Below are positions 53,145 through 61,957 of a DNA stretch of 64,000 bases, piece after piece. Position 1 is the first letter of the stretch, and the number at the start of each line of letters is the position of its first letter. Origin of the DNA: Pseudomonas japonica (GTDB lineage Bacteria > Pseudomonadota > Gammaproteobacteria > Pseudomonadales > Pseudomonadaceae). The stretch is from contig NZ_FZOL01000001.1 of NCBI RefSeq assembly GCF_900188455.1, positions 310,001 to 374,000 on the forward strand. Reading direction: 5' to 3'. The notes below the pieces were generated by a model, which was not told the DNA's origin, made no database searches, and worked only from the letters and a program-made list of their open reading frames with translations. Position numbers and translations under genes: made by a program.

Positions 53145-55415
53145 ATGGCTACTCAAGTTTGTATGTCCGGGCGACGCGCTCTTCGTGTTGCACCACTGTT
53201 TCTATTGATTCCATTGTTGCTGCACGTTCGGCTGGCCAATGCGGAAACCGTCGATGGTGTTGTTCTGGATATCGACTCGAGTACGCTAGCGACCACATAT
53301 AATGTGGACAACGGCGGCACTTTGAACGCTACGGGGGCAAATACTTTCGATATTTTCGCGGATGCTAATTCCACCATCAACCTAAATGGTGGTTCGGTTA
53401 CGGATAAGCAGTTCACGGGAGGTGGGGCCATTACTTTGGCGGGTTCTACCCTGAACATGACGGGTACCCAGGTTACCAGTGCTAACAGGCTAGGAATCGC
53501 GATTGGTGTTGATGCCACAACCGGGGAAGGTTCCTTGGCCCTGGTCACGGACAGCGTCATTACCGGTGCTATCGCCGGTGCGCACGTCAGCGGGGCCAGT
53601 ACCCTGGAACTGACTGACAGCACGCTGACCGCCACCAACGCTGACGGTATCGGTCTGATGACCAATTCCGGCGTTATACGCGCGCAAGGGGGCAGCATTA
53701 CCGGTGGGGGCGAGGGCATTTCCATTCGCCAGGACGACCTTGACACGACCCGCGTCGGCACCCTGGTCCTCAACGGCACCCAGGTCACCGGCCAGGCCGG
53801 CTCGGCCATCGAACTGATCCGTGGCGCCACCGCCAACATCGACCTCCTCAACGGCACCACCCTCACCGGCGGCAACGGCACCATCATCGACGTGCTCGAG
53901 GGTTCCATCGCCACCGTCCAGGTCGGGCAAAGCAACCTCAGCGGCAATATCAACGTCGATGCCACCAGCACCGGCACCTTCGACTTCGACAGCGGCAGCC
54001 TGACCGGCGACCTGATCGTCGCCGAGGGCGGCACCGCGAACGTTGGCTTGGCCAACAATTCGCAGTTCACCGGGCGCATGCAGAACGTCCAGGCCGCCAC
54101 TATCGACAGCACTTCGCAGTGGATGATGACCGGCGACAGCAGCGTCGGCAGCCTGACCCTGAATGGCGGCCGGGTGACCATGGGCGATACCGACGCCTTC
54201 TACACCCTCAACCTCGAATCGCTGTCCGGCAACGGCACCTTCGTCATGGGTTCGAACTTTGCCAGCAATGCCACCGACTTCCTCAACGTCACCGGCGCCG
54301 CGAATGGCAGCTATGACCTGCTGATCAGCGCCAGCGGCACCGATCCGGCCGCGGGCAACCCGCTGCACGTGGTGCACACCGGTGGCGGCGACGCGGCGTT
54401 CAGCCTGGTGGGTGGTCAGGTCGACCTCGGTACCTATTCCTACAAGCTCAAGCAGGAAGGCACCGACTGGTACCTCGATCCGGAAAGCCGCGAAATCAGC
54501 CCCGCCACCAAGACCATCATGGCCCTGTACGGCGTGGCGCCGACCGTGTTCTACGGCGAGCTGACCACCCTGCGCACGCGCATGGGTGAACTGCGCTACA
54601 GCGAAGGCCGCTCCAGCGGGCTCTGGGTGCGCGCCCACGGCAGCCAGCACAATGTCGCCGATGCCTCTTCCGGGGTCGGCTACACGCAGAACCAGCAGGG
54701 CATGTCCTTCGGTGCCGACGCGCCGCTGCCCTACGGCGACGGTCAATGGCTGATCGGCGCCCTGGCCGGCTACAGCAAATCGGACCTGAACCTGGCCCAC
54801 GGTACCTCCGGCACCATCGACAGCTACTACCTGGGCGGCTATGCCACCTGGCTGGATGCGGCGAGCGGCTACTACGTCGATACCGTGATCAAGTACAACC
54901 GCTACCAGAACCACGCCAAGGTCGGTCTGAGCGACGGCGAGCGGACCAAGGGCGACTACGACAACCACGGTATCGGTGGTTCGGTGGAAGTGGGCCGGCA
55001 TATCAAGCTGAACGACGGTTTCTTCGTCGAGCCTTACGCGCAGATCGCCGGCACCGTGATCCAGTCCAAGGACTACCGCTTCGACAACGGCATGGAAGCC
55101 GATGGCGACGCCACCCGCTCGCTGCTGGGCAAGGTCGGTGCCACCGTGGGCAAGACCTACGACCTGGGTCAGGGCCGTATCGTCCAGCCGTACCTGAAGG
55201 CCGCCGTGGCCCACGAGTTCGTCAAGAACAACGAGGTCAAGGTCAACGACAACAGCTTCAACAACGACCTGTCCGGTTCGCGTGGCGAGCTGGGCGCCGG
55301 GGTGGCGCTGTCGCTGTCGAAGGACTTCCAGGTGCATGCCGACTTCGAGTACAGCAATGGCAAGAATATCGAGATGCCTTACAGCATGAACGTCGGGCTG
55401 CGGTATTTCTGGTAA
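53145..55415 (+). CDS. Autotransporter (type Va secretion), pertactin-like
   Basis: 756 residues. Signal peptide with a basic start and LFLLIPLLLHVRLANA (cleavage about residue 33-34). Passenger (about 35-440) is a repetitive Gly/Thr/Asn-rich beta-helix with motifs such as LTGGNGTIIDV and LNGTQVTGQAGSAIEL. A linker (KLKQEGTDWYLDPES) leads to a C-terminal beta-barrel (about 490-756) with alternating aromatic strands and the terminal phenylalanine-tryptophan end GLRYFW. The barrel places the passenger on the cell surface, likely an adhesin; no protease triad is seen. The weak ribosome binding site leaves the exact start somewhat uncertain. Confidence 0.9.
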   Translation: MATQVCMSGRRALRVAPLFLLIPLLLHVRLANAETVDGVVLDIDSSTLATTYNVDNGGTLNATGANTFDIFADANSTINLNGGSVTDKQFTGGGAITLAGSTLNMTGTQVTSANRLGIAIGVDATTGEGSLALVTDSVITGAIAGAHVSGASTLELTDSTLTATNADGIGLMTNSGVIRAQGGSITGGGEGISIRQDDLDTTRVGTLVLNGTQVTGQAGSAIELIRGATANIDLLNGTTLTGGNGTIIDVLEGSIATVQVGQSNLSGNINVDATSTGTFDFDSGSLTGDLIVAEGGTANVGLANNSQFTGRMQNVQAATIDSTSQWMMTGDSSVGSLTLNGGRVTMGDTDAFYTLNLESLSGNGTFVMGSNFASNATDFLNVTGAANGSYDLLISASGTDPAAGNPLHVVHTGGGDAAFSLVGGQVDLGTYSYKLKQEGTDWYLDPESREISPATKTIMALYGVAPTVFYGELTTLRTRMGELRYSEGRSSGLWVRAHGSQHNVADASSGVGYTQNQQGMSFGADAPLPYGDGQWLIGALAGYSKSDLNLAHGTSGTIDSYYLGGYATWLDAASGYYVDTVIKYNRYQNHAKVGLSDGERTKGDYDNHGIGGSVEVGRHIKLNDGFFVEPYAQIAGTVIQSKDYRFDNGMEADGDATRSLLGKVGATVGKTYDLGQGRIVQPYLKAAVAHEFVKNNEVKVNDNSFNNDLSGSRGELGAGVALSLSKDFQVHADFEYSNGKNIEMPYSMNVGLRYFW

Positions 55416-55440
55416 GGCTGACTCGCTTGGGATGACCCCC

Positions 55441-55550
55441 TCGTAGGAGCGTGGCTTGCCCGCGAAAGGACCGCGCCAGCGGTCCCAGGTGTCGGGCGCC
55501 GATCGGGACCGCTGGCGCGGTCCTTTCGCGGGCAAGCCACGCTCCTACGA
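55441..55550. repeat. Paired REP element (perfect 46-bp inverted repeat)
   Basis: Arms 55441-55486 and 55505-55550 are perfectly complementary around an 18-bp centre, with the Pseudomonas REP core GTAGGAGCGTGGCTTGCCCG. It sits between convergent autotransporter and abrB-like genes, where such elements act as bidirectional terminators or RNA end stabilisers. Confidence 0.9.
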
Positions 55551-55623
55551 GTCATCCGCGATACGAGTCATCCGTGATACGAGTCATCCGCGGTACGAGA
55601 TATCCACGATACGGGCCATCCAC
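55547..55623. repeat. 16-bp tandem repeat, nearly five units
   Basis: Units ACGAGTCATCCGCGAT, ACGAGTCATCCGTGAT, ACGAGTCATCCGCGGT and ACGAGATATCCACGAT, then a partial unit, starting exactly where the REP right arm ends (ACGA shared). No spacers, so not CRISPR. It ends just before the stop of the minus-strand abrB-like gene. Confidence 0.85.
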
Positions 55624-55629
55624 AAGCCA

Positions 55630-56676
55630 TCAAAGAGCGGAAGGACGATTCACCTCGCCGTGCCAATGCCGAAACAACGGCTCGGCCAGAAACAGCACGA
55701 ACAACAACCGCATCATCTGCAACGCCGTCACCAGCGGCACCGACAGCTGCAGCGTCTCCGCGGTCAAACTCATCTCGGCGATGCCGCCGGGCATCATGCC
55801 CAGGGTCAGCGAGCGCAGGTCCAGGTTGGTCGCCGCGCTCAATGCCAGGGCGGCAATGGCGGCGATCAGCATGGTCAGCACGGTGGCCGCCAGGGTCCTG
55901 GCCAGGAACGACGGCGCGCGTCGGAAGAACGCGCGGTTGAAGTGACAACCCAGACCGCTGCCGATCAACCACTGGCCGATCTGGCTGGCGCCATCCGGCA
56001 GGCCCAGGTGCAGGTTCCAGCCGATACTGGCCACCCCCGCCACCAGCAACGGTCCGAACAGCCACGGATTGGGCTGCTTCAGACGCTGCCAGATCCACGC
56101 CACCAGCGCGCCGAGGGGAAACACCACGGCCAGCCAGGCCCAATCCACGCTGCCCGGATGCACCAGCGGCACGCCATCGCCGAGCAGGTACTTGAATGCC
56201 GCCGGCACGCACAGCACCACCACCAGCACCCGCAGGCTCTGCCCGGCCGCGACGCGGCTGAGGTTGGCGCCGTTGCGCGCGCCAAGGTTGACCATCTCCC
56301 CGGAACCGCCCGGCATGCTGGAGAAGAACGCCGTGGCGCGGTCCTCGCCGGTGCGTCGCAGCAGCCAGACCCCGACCACGCTGGACAGGCTGGTGATCAG
56401 CGCACCGAAGAAGATCAGGCCGAAGTGACTGGCGACCTGCTCGGCCACCTGCGGGGTGAAGTGCAGGCCGATGCCGATGCCGACGATCCACTGCCCGCAC
56501 TTGCGCCCGTTGGGGATTTCGGCGAGCTGCCACGGGGTCAGGCAGCGCACCAGGATGATCGCCAGCAGCGACCCGACCATGAACGGCAACGGCCAGCCGA
56601 TGGCGCTGGCCGCGAACCCGCCGGCCAGGCCGACCAGCGGGGTTGCCCACCATTGCCTGAACGATGCCTCAGACAT
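55630..56676 (-). CDS. AbrB-family inner-membrane transporter
   Basis: 348 residues, about ten membrane helices in two similar halves (each with a MVGSLLA or GPLLVAG-like start and a MPGGSGEM / MPGGIAEM motif at about 142 and 299). The family is annotated as ammonia monooxygenase-like/AbrB and is often encoded with tripartite tricarboxylate transporters; true function unknown. Its start overlaps the end of tctA by 8 bp, so it is translated with that operon. Confidence 0.85.
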   Translation of the reverse strand: MSEASFRQWWATPLVGLAGGFAASAIGWPLPFMVGSLLAIILVRCLTPWQLAEIPNGRKCGQWIVGIGIGLHFTPQVAEQVASHFGLIFFGALITSLSSVVGVWLLRRTGEDRATAFFSSMPGGSGEMVNLGARNGANLSRVAAGQSLRVLVVVLCVPAAFKYLLGDGVPLVHPGSVDWAWLAVVFPLGALVAWIWQRLKQPNPWLFGPLLVAGVASIGWNLHLGLPDGASQIGQWLIGSGLGCHFNRAFFRRAPSFLARTLAATVLTMLIAAIAALALSAATNLDLRSLTLGMMPGGIAEMSLTAETLQLSVPLVTALQMMRLLFVLFLAEPLFRHWHGEVNRPSAL

Positions 56677-58183
56677 TGGCCAGGGCGCGGCGCTGCTGGA
56701 CGCGCCGACGCCAGATGCGCAGCAGCGGCAGGGTCAGCATCAGCGCGGTCAGGACCCACACACCCAGGCTGATCGGGCTCGACCAGAGGATCTGCAGCTC
56801 ACCGTTGGAGATCGACAGCGCGCGACGCAGGTTCTGTTCCATCAGGCCGCCGAGGATGAAGCCCAGCAGGATCGGCGACAGCGGGAAGTCGAGCTTGCGC
56901 AGGATGTAGCCCATGATGCCGATGCCGACCATGAGGAACAGGTCGAAGGTGGTGGCGTGCACCGCGTAGACGCCGATCGCGGTGATGATCGCGATCACCG
57001 GCACCAGCGCCCAGTTCGGCACGGCGAGGATGCGGGTGAAGAGGCGGATCATCGGGATGTTGAGGATCACCAGCATGATGTTGGCGATGAACAGCGAGGC
57101 GATCAGGCCCCAGACGATGTCCGGTTGCTGTTCGAACAGCAGCGGGCCGGGGGTGATGTTGTACAGGGTCAGCGCGCCGATCATCACCGCGGTGGTGCCG
57201 GAGCCGGGGACGCCGAGGGTCAGCATCGGCACCAGGGCGCCGCAGCAGGAGGCACCGATGGCGGTTTCCGGCGCGGCCAGGCCGCGGGCGTCGCCCTTGC
57301 CGAACTTGCCCTTGGCACCGGCGATGCGTTTCTCGGTCATGTAGGCCACGGCACTGGCCAGGGTCGCGCCGGCGCCGGGCAGCACGCCCATGACGAAACC
57401 GAGCAGACCGCAGCGCAGGTTGACGAGGAATACCGAGGCCGCTTCCTTGAAGTTGAACAGCATGCGCCCGGTGGCTTTCACCGCCTCGTGGCCGTGGTGG
57501 GTCTTCTCCAGCAGCAGGAGGATCTCGCTGATGGAGAACAGGCCCAGGACCAGCACGACGAACTGGATGCCGTCGGCCAGGTGCACGCTGTCACCGGTGA
57601 AGCGGTACACGCCGCTGTTGGCGTCGATGCCGACACTGGAGAGGAACAGGCCGATCAGCGCGGCGATGAAGGTCTTCAACGGCTTGTCGCCGGCCATGCC
57701 GCCGAGGGCGACGATGGCGAACACCATCAGCACGAAGTACTCCGCCGGTCCGAAGGCGATCGCCCATTTCGCCAGGAGCGGCGCGAACAGGACCATGCCG
57801 CAGGTGGCGATGAAGGCGCCGATGAACGAACTCCACGCCGACAGCGACAGCGCCACCCCGGCCAGGCCCTGGCGGGCCATGGGGTAGCCGTCGAGGGTGG
57901 TCATCACGGTGGAGGCTTCGCCGGGGATGTTGAGCAGGATCGAGCTGATCCGCCCGCCGTACTCGCAGCCCAGGTAGACCGCGGCCAGCAGGATCAGCGC
58001 CGACTCCGGTGGCAGGCCGAGGGCGAAGGCGATGGGGATGAGCAGGGCCACGCCGTTGATCGGGCCCAGGCCCGGAAGCAGGCCGACCACGGTGCCGATC
58101 AGGGTGCCGGCGAGGGCGGTGACCAGGTTGTACGGGCTGAGGGCCACGCCGAAGCCCTGGCCCAGATAACTCAAGGTATCCAT
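56669..58183 (-). CDS. tctA: Tripartite tricarboxylate transporter, large membrane subunit
   Basis: 504 residues from the ATG at 58183. Hydrophobic throughout with about 11-12 helices and the TctA signatures GLLPGLGPINGVALLIP, YGGRISSILLNIPGEAS and the inverted-repeat counterpart VLPGAGATLAS / LTLGVPGSGTTAVM. It forms the transport channel with TctB and is fed by the periplasmic binding protein TctC; it imports citrate or other tricarboxylates with Na+ or H+. One base separates it from tctB. Confidence 0.95.
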   Translation of the reverse strand: MDTLSYLGQGFGVALSPYNLVTALAGTLIGTVVGLLPGLGPINGVALLIPIAFALGLPPESALILLAAVYLGCEYGGRISSILLNIPGEASTVMTTLDGYPMARQGLAGVALSLSAWSSFIGAFIATCGMVLFAPLLAKWAIAFGPAEYFVLMVFAIVALGGMAGDKPLKTFIAALIGLFLSSVGIDANSGVYRFTGDSVHLADGIQFVVLVLGLFSISEILLLLEKTHHGHEAVKATGRMLFNFKEAASVFLVNLRCGLLGFVMGVLPGAGATLASAVAYMTEKRIAGAKGKFGKGDARGLAAPETAIGASCCGALVPMLTLGVPGSGTTAVMIGALTLYNITPGPLLFEQQPDIVWGLIASLFIANIMLVILNIPMIRLFTRILAVPNWALVPVIAIITAIGVYAVHATTFDLFLMVGIGIMGYILRKLDFPLSPILLGFILGGLMEQNLRRALSISNGELQILWSSPISLGVWVLTALMLTLPLLRIWRRRVQQRRALANV

Positions 58184-58184
58184 G

Positions 58185-58643
58185 TCAATTCTCCAGAACG
58201 TCGAGCAGGCCGAGGGGCAGGGGGACATCCATCACGCGGTCGAAGAGCACGTACAGGGTGATGCTCATGCCTCCGATGATCAGCGCGCTGGGCAGCCAGC
58301 GGCCGCCGTAGAGGCGCGCCATCGGCAGGCCGACGAGGATGCTGGCGACGATGAAGCCGAGGGGTTCGAAGGTGGCGGCGAAGACCAGCAGCAGGCCGAC
58401 GCACAGGCCGATCTTGTTCAGGGTTTCCCGGTCCAGTTCCGGCTCGTCCTCGCCGCGCACGATGGGTGTCGGGCGGAAGGCCAGGTAGGCCAGGGCCAGG
58501 CCCATCAGGCCGAGCATCAGCAGGGGGTAGGCACGCGGGCCCACCGGTTCGTAGGAAAACGCGGCCTGGTAGGGCCAGGCCATCACGGCCAGGGCGGCGC
58601 AGACCGCCAGCAGGGCCAGGGCGAAGAGGCGTTGCAGGATCAT
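58185..58643 (-). CDS. tctB: Tripartite tricarboxylate transporter, small membrane subunit
   Basis: 152 residues from the ATG at 58643; four predicted membrane helices in the TctB pattern, with an Asp/Glu-rich loop (GEDEPELDRE) in the middle. Partner of TctA. Its start is separated from tctC by 136 bp that contain a REP element, which may set different amounts of TctC and TctAB. Confidence 0.9.
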   Translation of the reverse strand: MILQRLFALALLAVCAALAVMAWPYQAAFSYEPVGPRAYPLLMLGLMGLALAYLAFRPTPIVRGEDEPELDRETLNKIGLCVGLLLVFAATFEPLGFIVASILVGLPMARLYGGRWLPSALIIGGMSITLYVLFDRVMDVPLPLGLLDVLEN

Positions 58644-58683
58644 CAGAGAGTCCTCTGTGGGGCAGGGGACTGCTTTGCAGTCC

Positions 58684-58749
58684 TTCGCGGGCAAGCCACG
58701 CTCCTACGGTGGAATACATCACTTCCGTAGGAGCTGGCTTGCCTGCGAA
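58684..58749. repeat. REP inverted repeat inside the tct operon
   Basis: Arms TTCGCGGGCAAGCCACGCTCC (from 58684) and the imperfect complement GTAGGAGCTGGCTTGCCTGCGAA (ending 58749) flank an AT-rich centre between tctC and tctB. Position suggests protection of the upstream tctC message, giving more binding protein than membrane subunits. Confidence 0.75.
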
Positions 58750-58779
58750 TGGACCGCAACGCGGTCCCGGAGAATGGGC

Positions 58780-59760
58780 TTACTGGATCAACCCGAATTC
58801 CCGGGCCAGCGACTTGTAGTCGGCGACCTGCTTCTTGACGTAGGTGTCCAGCTCTTCCCCGGTCATGGCGAACGGGAACAGCTCGCGCTGGTCACGCAGC
58901 TTGGCGAAGTCTTCCGACGCCAGCAGCTTGTCGAACGAAGCCTTCCACCACTGGTAGTCCTCGTCGCTGACCTTCGGCCCCACATAGAAGCCGCGCACCA
59001 CTGGCCAGACGATGTCGTAGCCCTGTTCCTTGGCGGTCGGGATGTCCTTCATCTCCGGCTCGTCCAGGCGCTTGTCGGCGAACACCGCGAGCAGGCGCAT
59101 GTCGCCGCTCTGGATGTGCGGCATGGAGTCGGAAATGTCGGTACTGCCGACCTGGATGTGCCCGCCGAGCAACGCGGTGGCGATCTCGCCGCCGCCTTCC
59201 AGGGCAACGTAGCGCAGGTCGCGCGGGTTGATCCCGGCGGCCTTGGCGATCAGCGCGGTCTGCATCCAGTCCTGGCTGCCGACGGTGCCGCCGGAACCGA
59301 TCACCACCTTGCTCGGGTCCTTCTTCAAGGCCGCGACCAGGTCGTCGAGGGTCTTGTAGGGCGAGTCCTTCTTCACCGCGATGGCACCGTAGCTGGTGCC
59401 CACCGCCGCCAGCCAGCGCACGGCGTTTTCGTCGAAGCGGCCGAACTTGCCCTGGGCCAGGTTCAGCAGCGAGCCGCTGGACCAGGCCACCAGGGTCCCG
59501 GCATCGCCCGGACGCTGGGCGACCACGGCGTTGTAGGCCACCGCGCCGACACCGCCGGGCATGTAGGTGACGCGCATCGGCTTGGTCAGGATCTTCTCGT
59601 TGACCAGGGCGCTCTGCACCAGTTTGCAGGTCAGGTCGAAGCCACCGCCCGGCGAGGCCGGGGCGATGCATTCAGGGCGTTTCGGTTCGCCGGCCAGCAC
59701 TTGGCCGGCGAGCAACAGGCAACCGGTGGCGAGGGCGATTCGGCGCAGTGAAAAGGTCAT
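58780..59760 (-). CDS. tctC: Tripartite tricarboxylate transporter, periplasmic binding protein
   Basis: 326 residues with signal peptide (LLLAGQVLA, cleavage about 23). Two-lobe Bug/TctC fold with the characteristic N-terminal APASPGGGFDLTCKL loop and GSGGTVGSQDW in the ligand region. It captures the tricarboxylate in the periplasm and delivers it to TctAB. It is first of tctC-tctB-tctA-abrB and 35 bp downstream of the porin gene on the same strand. Confidence 0.94.
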   Translation of the reverse strand: MTFSLRRIALATGCLLLAGQVLAGEPKRPECIAPASPGGGFDLTCKLVQSALVNEKILTKPMRVTYMPGGVGAVAYNAVVAQRPGDAGTLVAWSSGSLLNLAQGKFGRFDENAVRWLAAVGTSYGAIAVKKDSPYKTLDDLVAALKKDPSKVVIGSGGTVGSQDWMQTALIAKAAGINPRDLRYVALEGGGEIATALLGGHIQVGSTDISDSMPHIQSGDMRLLAVFADKRLDEPEMKDIPTAKEQGYDIVWPVVRGFYVGPKVSDEDYQWWKASFDKLLASEDFAKLRDQRELFPFAMTGEELDTYVKKQVADYKSLAREFGLIQ

Positions 59761-59795
59761 CGTCAGTCTCCGTAGCTTTAGTTGTTATAGGCGGA

Positions 59796-61082
59796 TTACC
59801 ACAGGGCCACGCTGTAGCTCACCAGCACCCGCACCTCGTCCGCGTCGCGGGCGAAGTTCGAGCGGTAGGTCGCGTTGCGCAGACGGACGGCGACGTTCTT
59901 CAGCGCGCCGCTCTGCACCACGTACTTGAGCTCGGTGTTGCGTTCCCATTCCTTGCCTTCGCTGCCGTTCGCCAGGCTGACGTTGTCCCCGTTGACATAA
60001 CGGGTCATGAAGCTCAGCCCTGGAACGCCAATCTTGGCGAAGTCGTAGTCATAACGCACTTGCCAGGAGCGCTCGTCGGCCCCGGCGAAGTCGTTGATCT
60101 GGACGAAGTTGACCAGGTACGGGTCGGAGCCATCCACGTAGGGGAAGGCGCTGTCGCCGGACATGCTCTGGTAGGCGGCGCTGAACTTGTGGCCATTGAG
60201 GCCGTAGCTGAGCATGCCGTTGAGCGAGGTGTTGTCGATCTTGCCGCCGCGGGCCTGGCCCTGGTCGTCGCTGAGCGCCAGGCGCAGGTCGGCGCCGAAG
60301 GTGCCCGGGCCGAACGGCTGGGTCGCCACCAGGCCTGCGAAATGCTGGCGGTAGACGTCGTCGAGCTGGGCGAAGTGATAGCTGCCGGTGATGCGGTCGG
60401 TGAACTTGTAGTCGACGCCGGCGAGGTCGAAGTGGTTGCCGGTCACGGTGCCGAGGAAGCGACCGTTCTTGTTGTTCAGTGCGATGTCTTCCTTGTTGCT
60501 GTCATCGCGATCCTTGGCCTTTTCCAGGCGCCCGCCGGTGAAGGTCAGGTTCTTCAGTTCCTTCGAGGTCAGCAGGCCGCCTTCGAAGGTCTGCGGCAGG
60601 ATGCGCCCGTCGTTGGGCTTGAGGATCGGCAATTCCGGGATCAGGGTGCCGATCTTCAGCTCGGTGGCGGAGATCTTGACCTTGCCGGTCAGGCCGAGCT
60701 TGGAGTATTCGTCGGCGGCGCGGCCGTCGTCGTGGGTCGGCAGCAGGCCGGTGCCGGTACGGTCGGGGCTGGAGTCGAGCTTGACCCCGAGCATGCCCAG
60801 GGCATCGACACCGAAGCCGACGGTGCCTTCGGTGTAGCCGGATTCCAGGTTGAGCATGAAGCCCTGGGCCCATTCGTCGCGCTTGGATTGCTGCGCGCTG
60901 GTGCCGTCGCGGAAATCGCGGTTGAAATACATGTTGCGGGTTTCGAAGGTGGCGGAACTGTCCTTGATGAAGTCCGCCTGGCTCAGCGGCGTGACGCTGC
61001 AAAGGGCGATGGCGCTGGCGATCTGATGGCGAGAGAAAGGACGACGGATAGGCGCGAACGCCCGCGGCTGTGCTGACAGCAT
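59796..61082 (-). CDS. opdH: OprD-family porin, OpdH-like
   Basis: 428 residues with N-terminal export signal (to about residue 35) and an 18-strand-type barrel pattern ending in the aromatic terminus VLVSYSVALW. OprD-family landmarks: SSATFETRNMYFNRDFRD near the start and SQQ/AEEW-type segments in between. Placed between tctC and divergent tctDE, like P. aeruginosa OpdH, which admits tricarboxylates such as cis-aconitate. The symbol rests on family plus context. Confidence 0.85.
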   Translation of the reverse strand: MLSAQPRAFAPIRRPFSRHQIASAIALCSVTPLSQADFIKDSSATFETRNMYFNRDFRDGTSAQQSKRDEWAQGFMLNLESGYTEGTVGFGVDALGMLGVKLDSSPDRTGTGLLPTHDDGRAADEYSKLGLTGKVKISATELKIGTLIPELPILKPNDGRILPQTFEGGLLTSKELKNLTFTGGRLEKAKDRDDSNKEDIALNNKNGRFLGTVTGNHFDLAGVDYKFTDRITGSYHFAQLDDVYRQHFAGLVATQPFGPGTFGADLRLALSDDQGQARGGKIDNTSLNGMLSYGLNGHKFSAAYQSMSGDSAFPYVDGSDPYLVNFVQINDFAGADERSWQVRYDYDFAKIGVPGLSFMTRYVNGDNVSLANGSEGKEWERNTELKYVVQSGALKNVAVRLRNATYRSNFARDADEVRVLVSYSVALW

Positions 61083-61115
61083 CGTGGAATGACCCCGTTT
61101 ATTGTTCTTATCGGT

Positions 61116-61133
61116 ACGAACACTGCGGTTCGT
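61116..61133. promoter_or_regulatory. Inverted repeat ACGAAC-N6-GTTCGT in the opdH/tctD interval
   Basis: Perfect 6-bp arms 34 bp upstream of the porin ATG, so probably between promoter and gene or overlapping the promoter. Possible operator. Confidence 0.35.
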
Positions 61134-61180
61134 TCATTCGGCTCCCGGAGAGGGCCGTGAAGCGATGCTAGGGGCTCAAC

Positions 61181-61213
61181 CTTTCGCTAACCTTTCAATC
61201 GACTTTCATTCTC
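61181..61213 (+). promoter_or_regulatory. Three 11-bp direct repeats, candidate TctD binding site
   Basis: CTTTCGCTAAC, CTTTCAATCGA and CTTTCATTCTC start at 61181, 61192 and 61203, one helical turn apart, in the 203-bp divergent promoter region. OmpR-type response regulators such as TctD bind head-to-tail repeats of this spacing. Confidence 0.5.
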
Positions 61214-61285
61214 GCGGCGGCTTCACAGGACCTGCTTCCTCTGTAAACTCCGCGCCACTGAACGCGATGCGACCGGGAGAAACCG

Positions 61286-61957
61286 ATGCGAGTGCTGCTC
61301 GTCGAAGACCATCTGCAGTTGGCCGAAAGCGTGGCCCAGGCCCTGAAAAGCCAGGGCCTGACCGTCGATGTGCTGCACGACGGGGTAGCCGCCGACCTGG
61401 CCCTGGCCAGCGAGGACTACGCGGCGGCGGTGCTCGACGTGGGCCTGCCGCGGATGGACGGCTTCGAGGTGCTGGCGCGGCTGCGCGCCCGCGGCAAGAC
61501 CCTGCCGGTGCTGATGCTGACCGCGCGCAGCGACGTCAAGGACCGGGTCCACGGCCTCAACCTCGGCGCCGACGACTACCTGGCCAAGCCGTTCGAACTC
61601 ACCGAGCTGGAAGCGCGGGTCAAGGCCCTGCTGCGGCGCAGCGTGCTCGGTGGCGAACGCCAGCAGCGCTGCGGTCCGCTGGTCTACGACCTCGACACCC
61701 GGCGCTTCACCCTCAACGACGAGCTGCTGACCCTGACCTCCCGCGAGCAGGCCGTGCTGGAGGCGCTGATCGCCCGTCCCGGGCGGGTGATGAGCAAGGA
61801 ACAGCTGGCTTCGCAGGTGTTCGGCCTGGACGAGGAAGCCAGCGCCGACGCCATCGAGATCTACATCCATCGCCTGCGCAAGAAGCTCGATGGCCATGCC
61901 GTGGCCATCGTCACCTTCCGCGGCCTCGGCTACCTCCTGGAACACCGCGATGCGTAA
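61286..61957 (+). CDS. tctD: OmpR-family response regulator
   Basis: 223 residues with GGGAGA before the ATG. Receiver domain (1-118) with phospho-acceptor Asp51 in VLDVGLPRMDG and Lys in YLAKPFEL; winged-helix DNA-binding domain (about 125-220) with EIYIHRLRKKL and VTFRGLGYLL. With TctE it should switch on the tricarboxylate uptake genes. Its stop overlaps the tctE start (ATGCGTAA). Confidence 0.94.
   Translation: MRVLLVEDHLQLAESVAQALKSQGLTVDVLHDGVAADLALASEDYAAAVLDVGLPRMDGFEVLARLRARGKTLPVLMLTARSDVKDRVHGLNLGADDYLAKPFELTELEARVKALLRRSVLGGERQQRCGPLVYDLDTRRFTLNDELLTLTSREQAVLEALIARPGRVMSKEQLASQVFGLDEEASADAIEIYIHRLRKKLDGHAVAIVTFRGLGYLLEHRDA

Noticed and set aside
55547..55623. CRISPR-like repetition
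   Set aside because: Units are directly adjacent with no spacers and no cas genes nearby; it is a simple 16-bp tandem repeat.
61890..61949. Upstream start for tctE
   Set aside because: The extra 20 residues lie wholly inside tctD and precede the membrane helix; the ATG overlapping the tctD stop is the usual arrangement.
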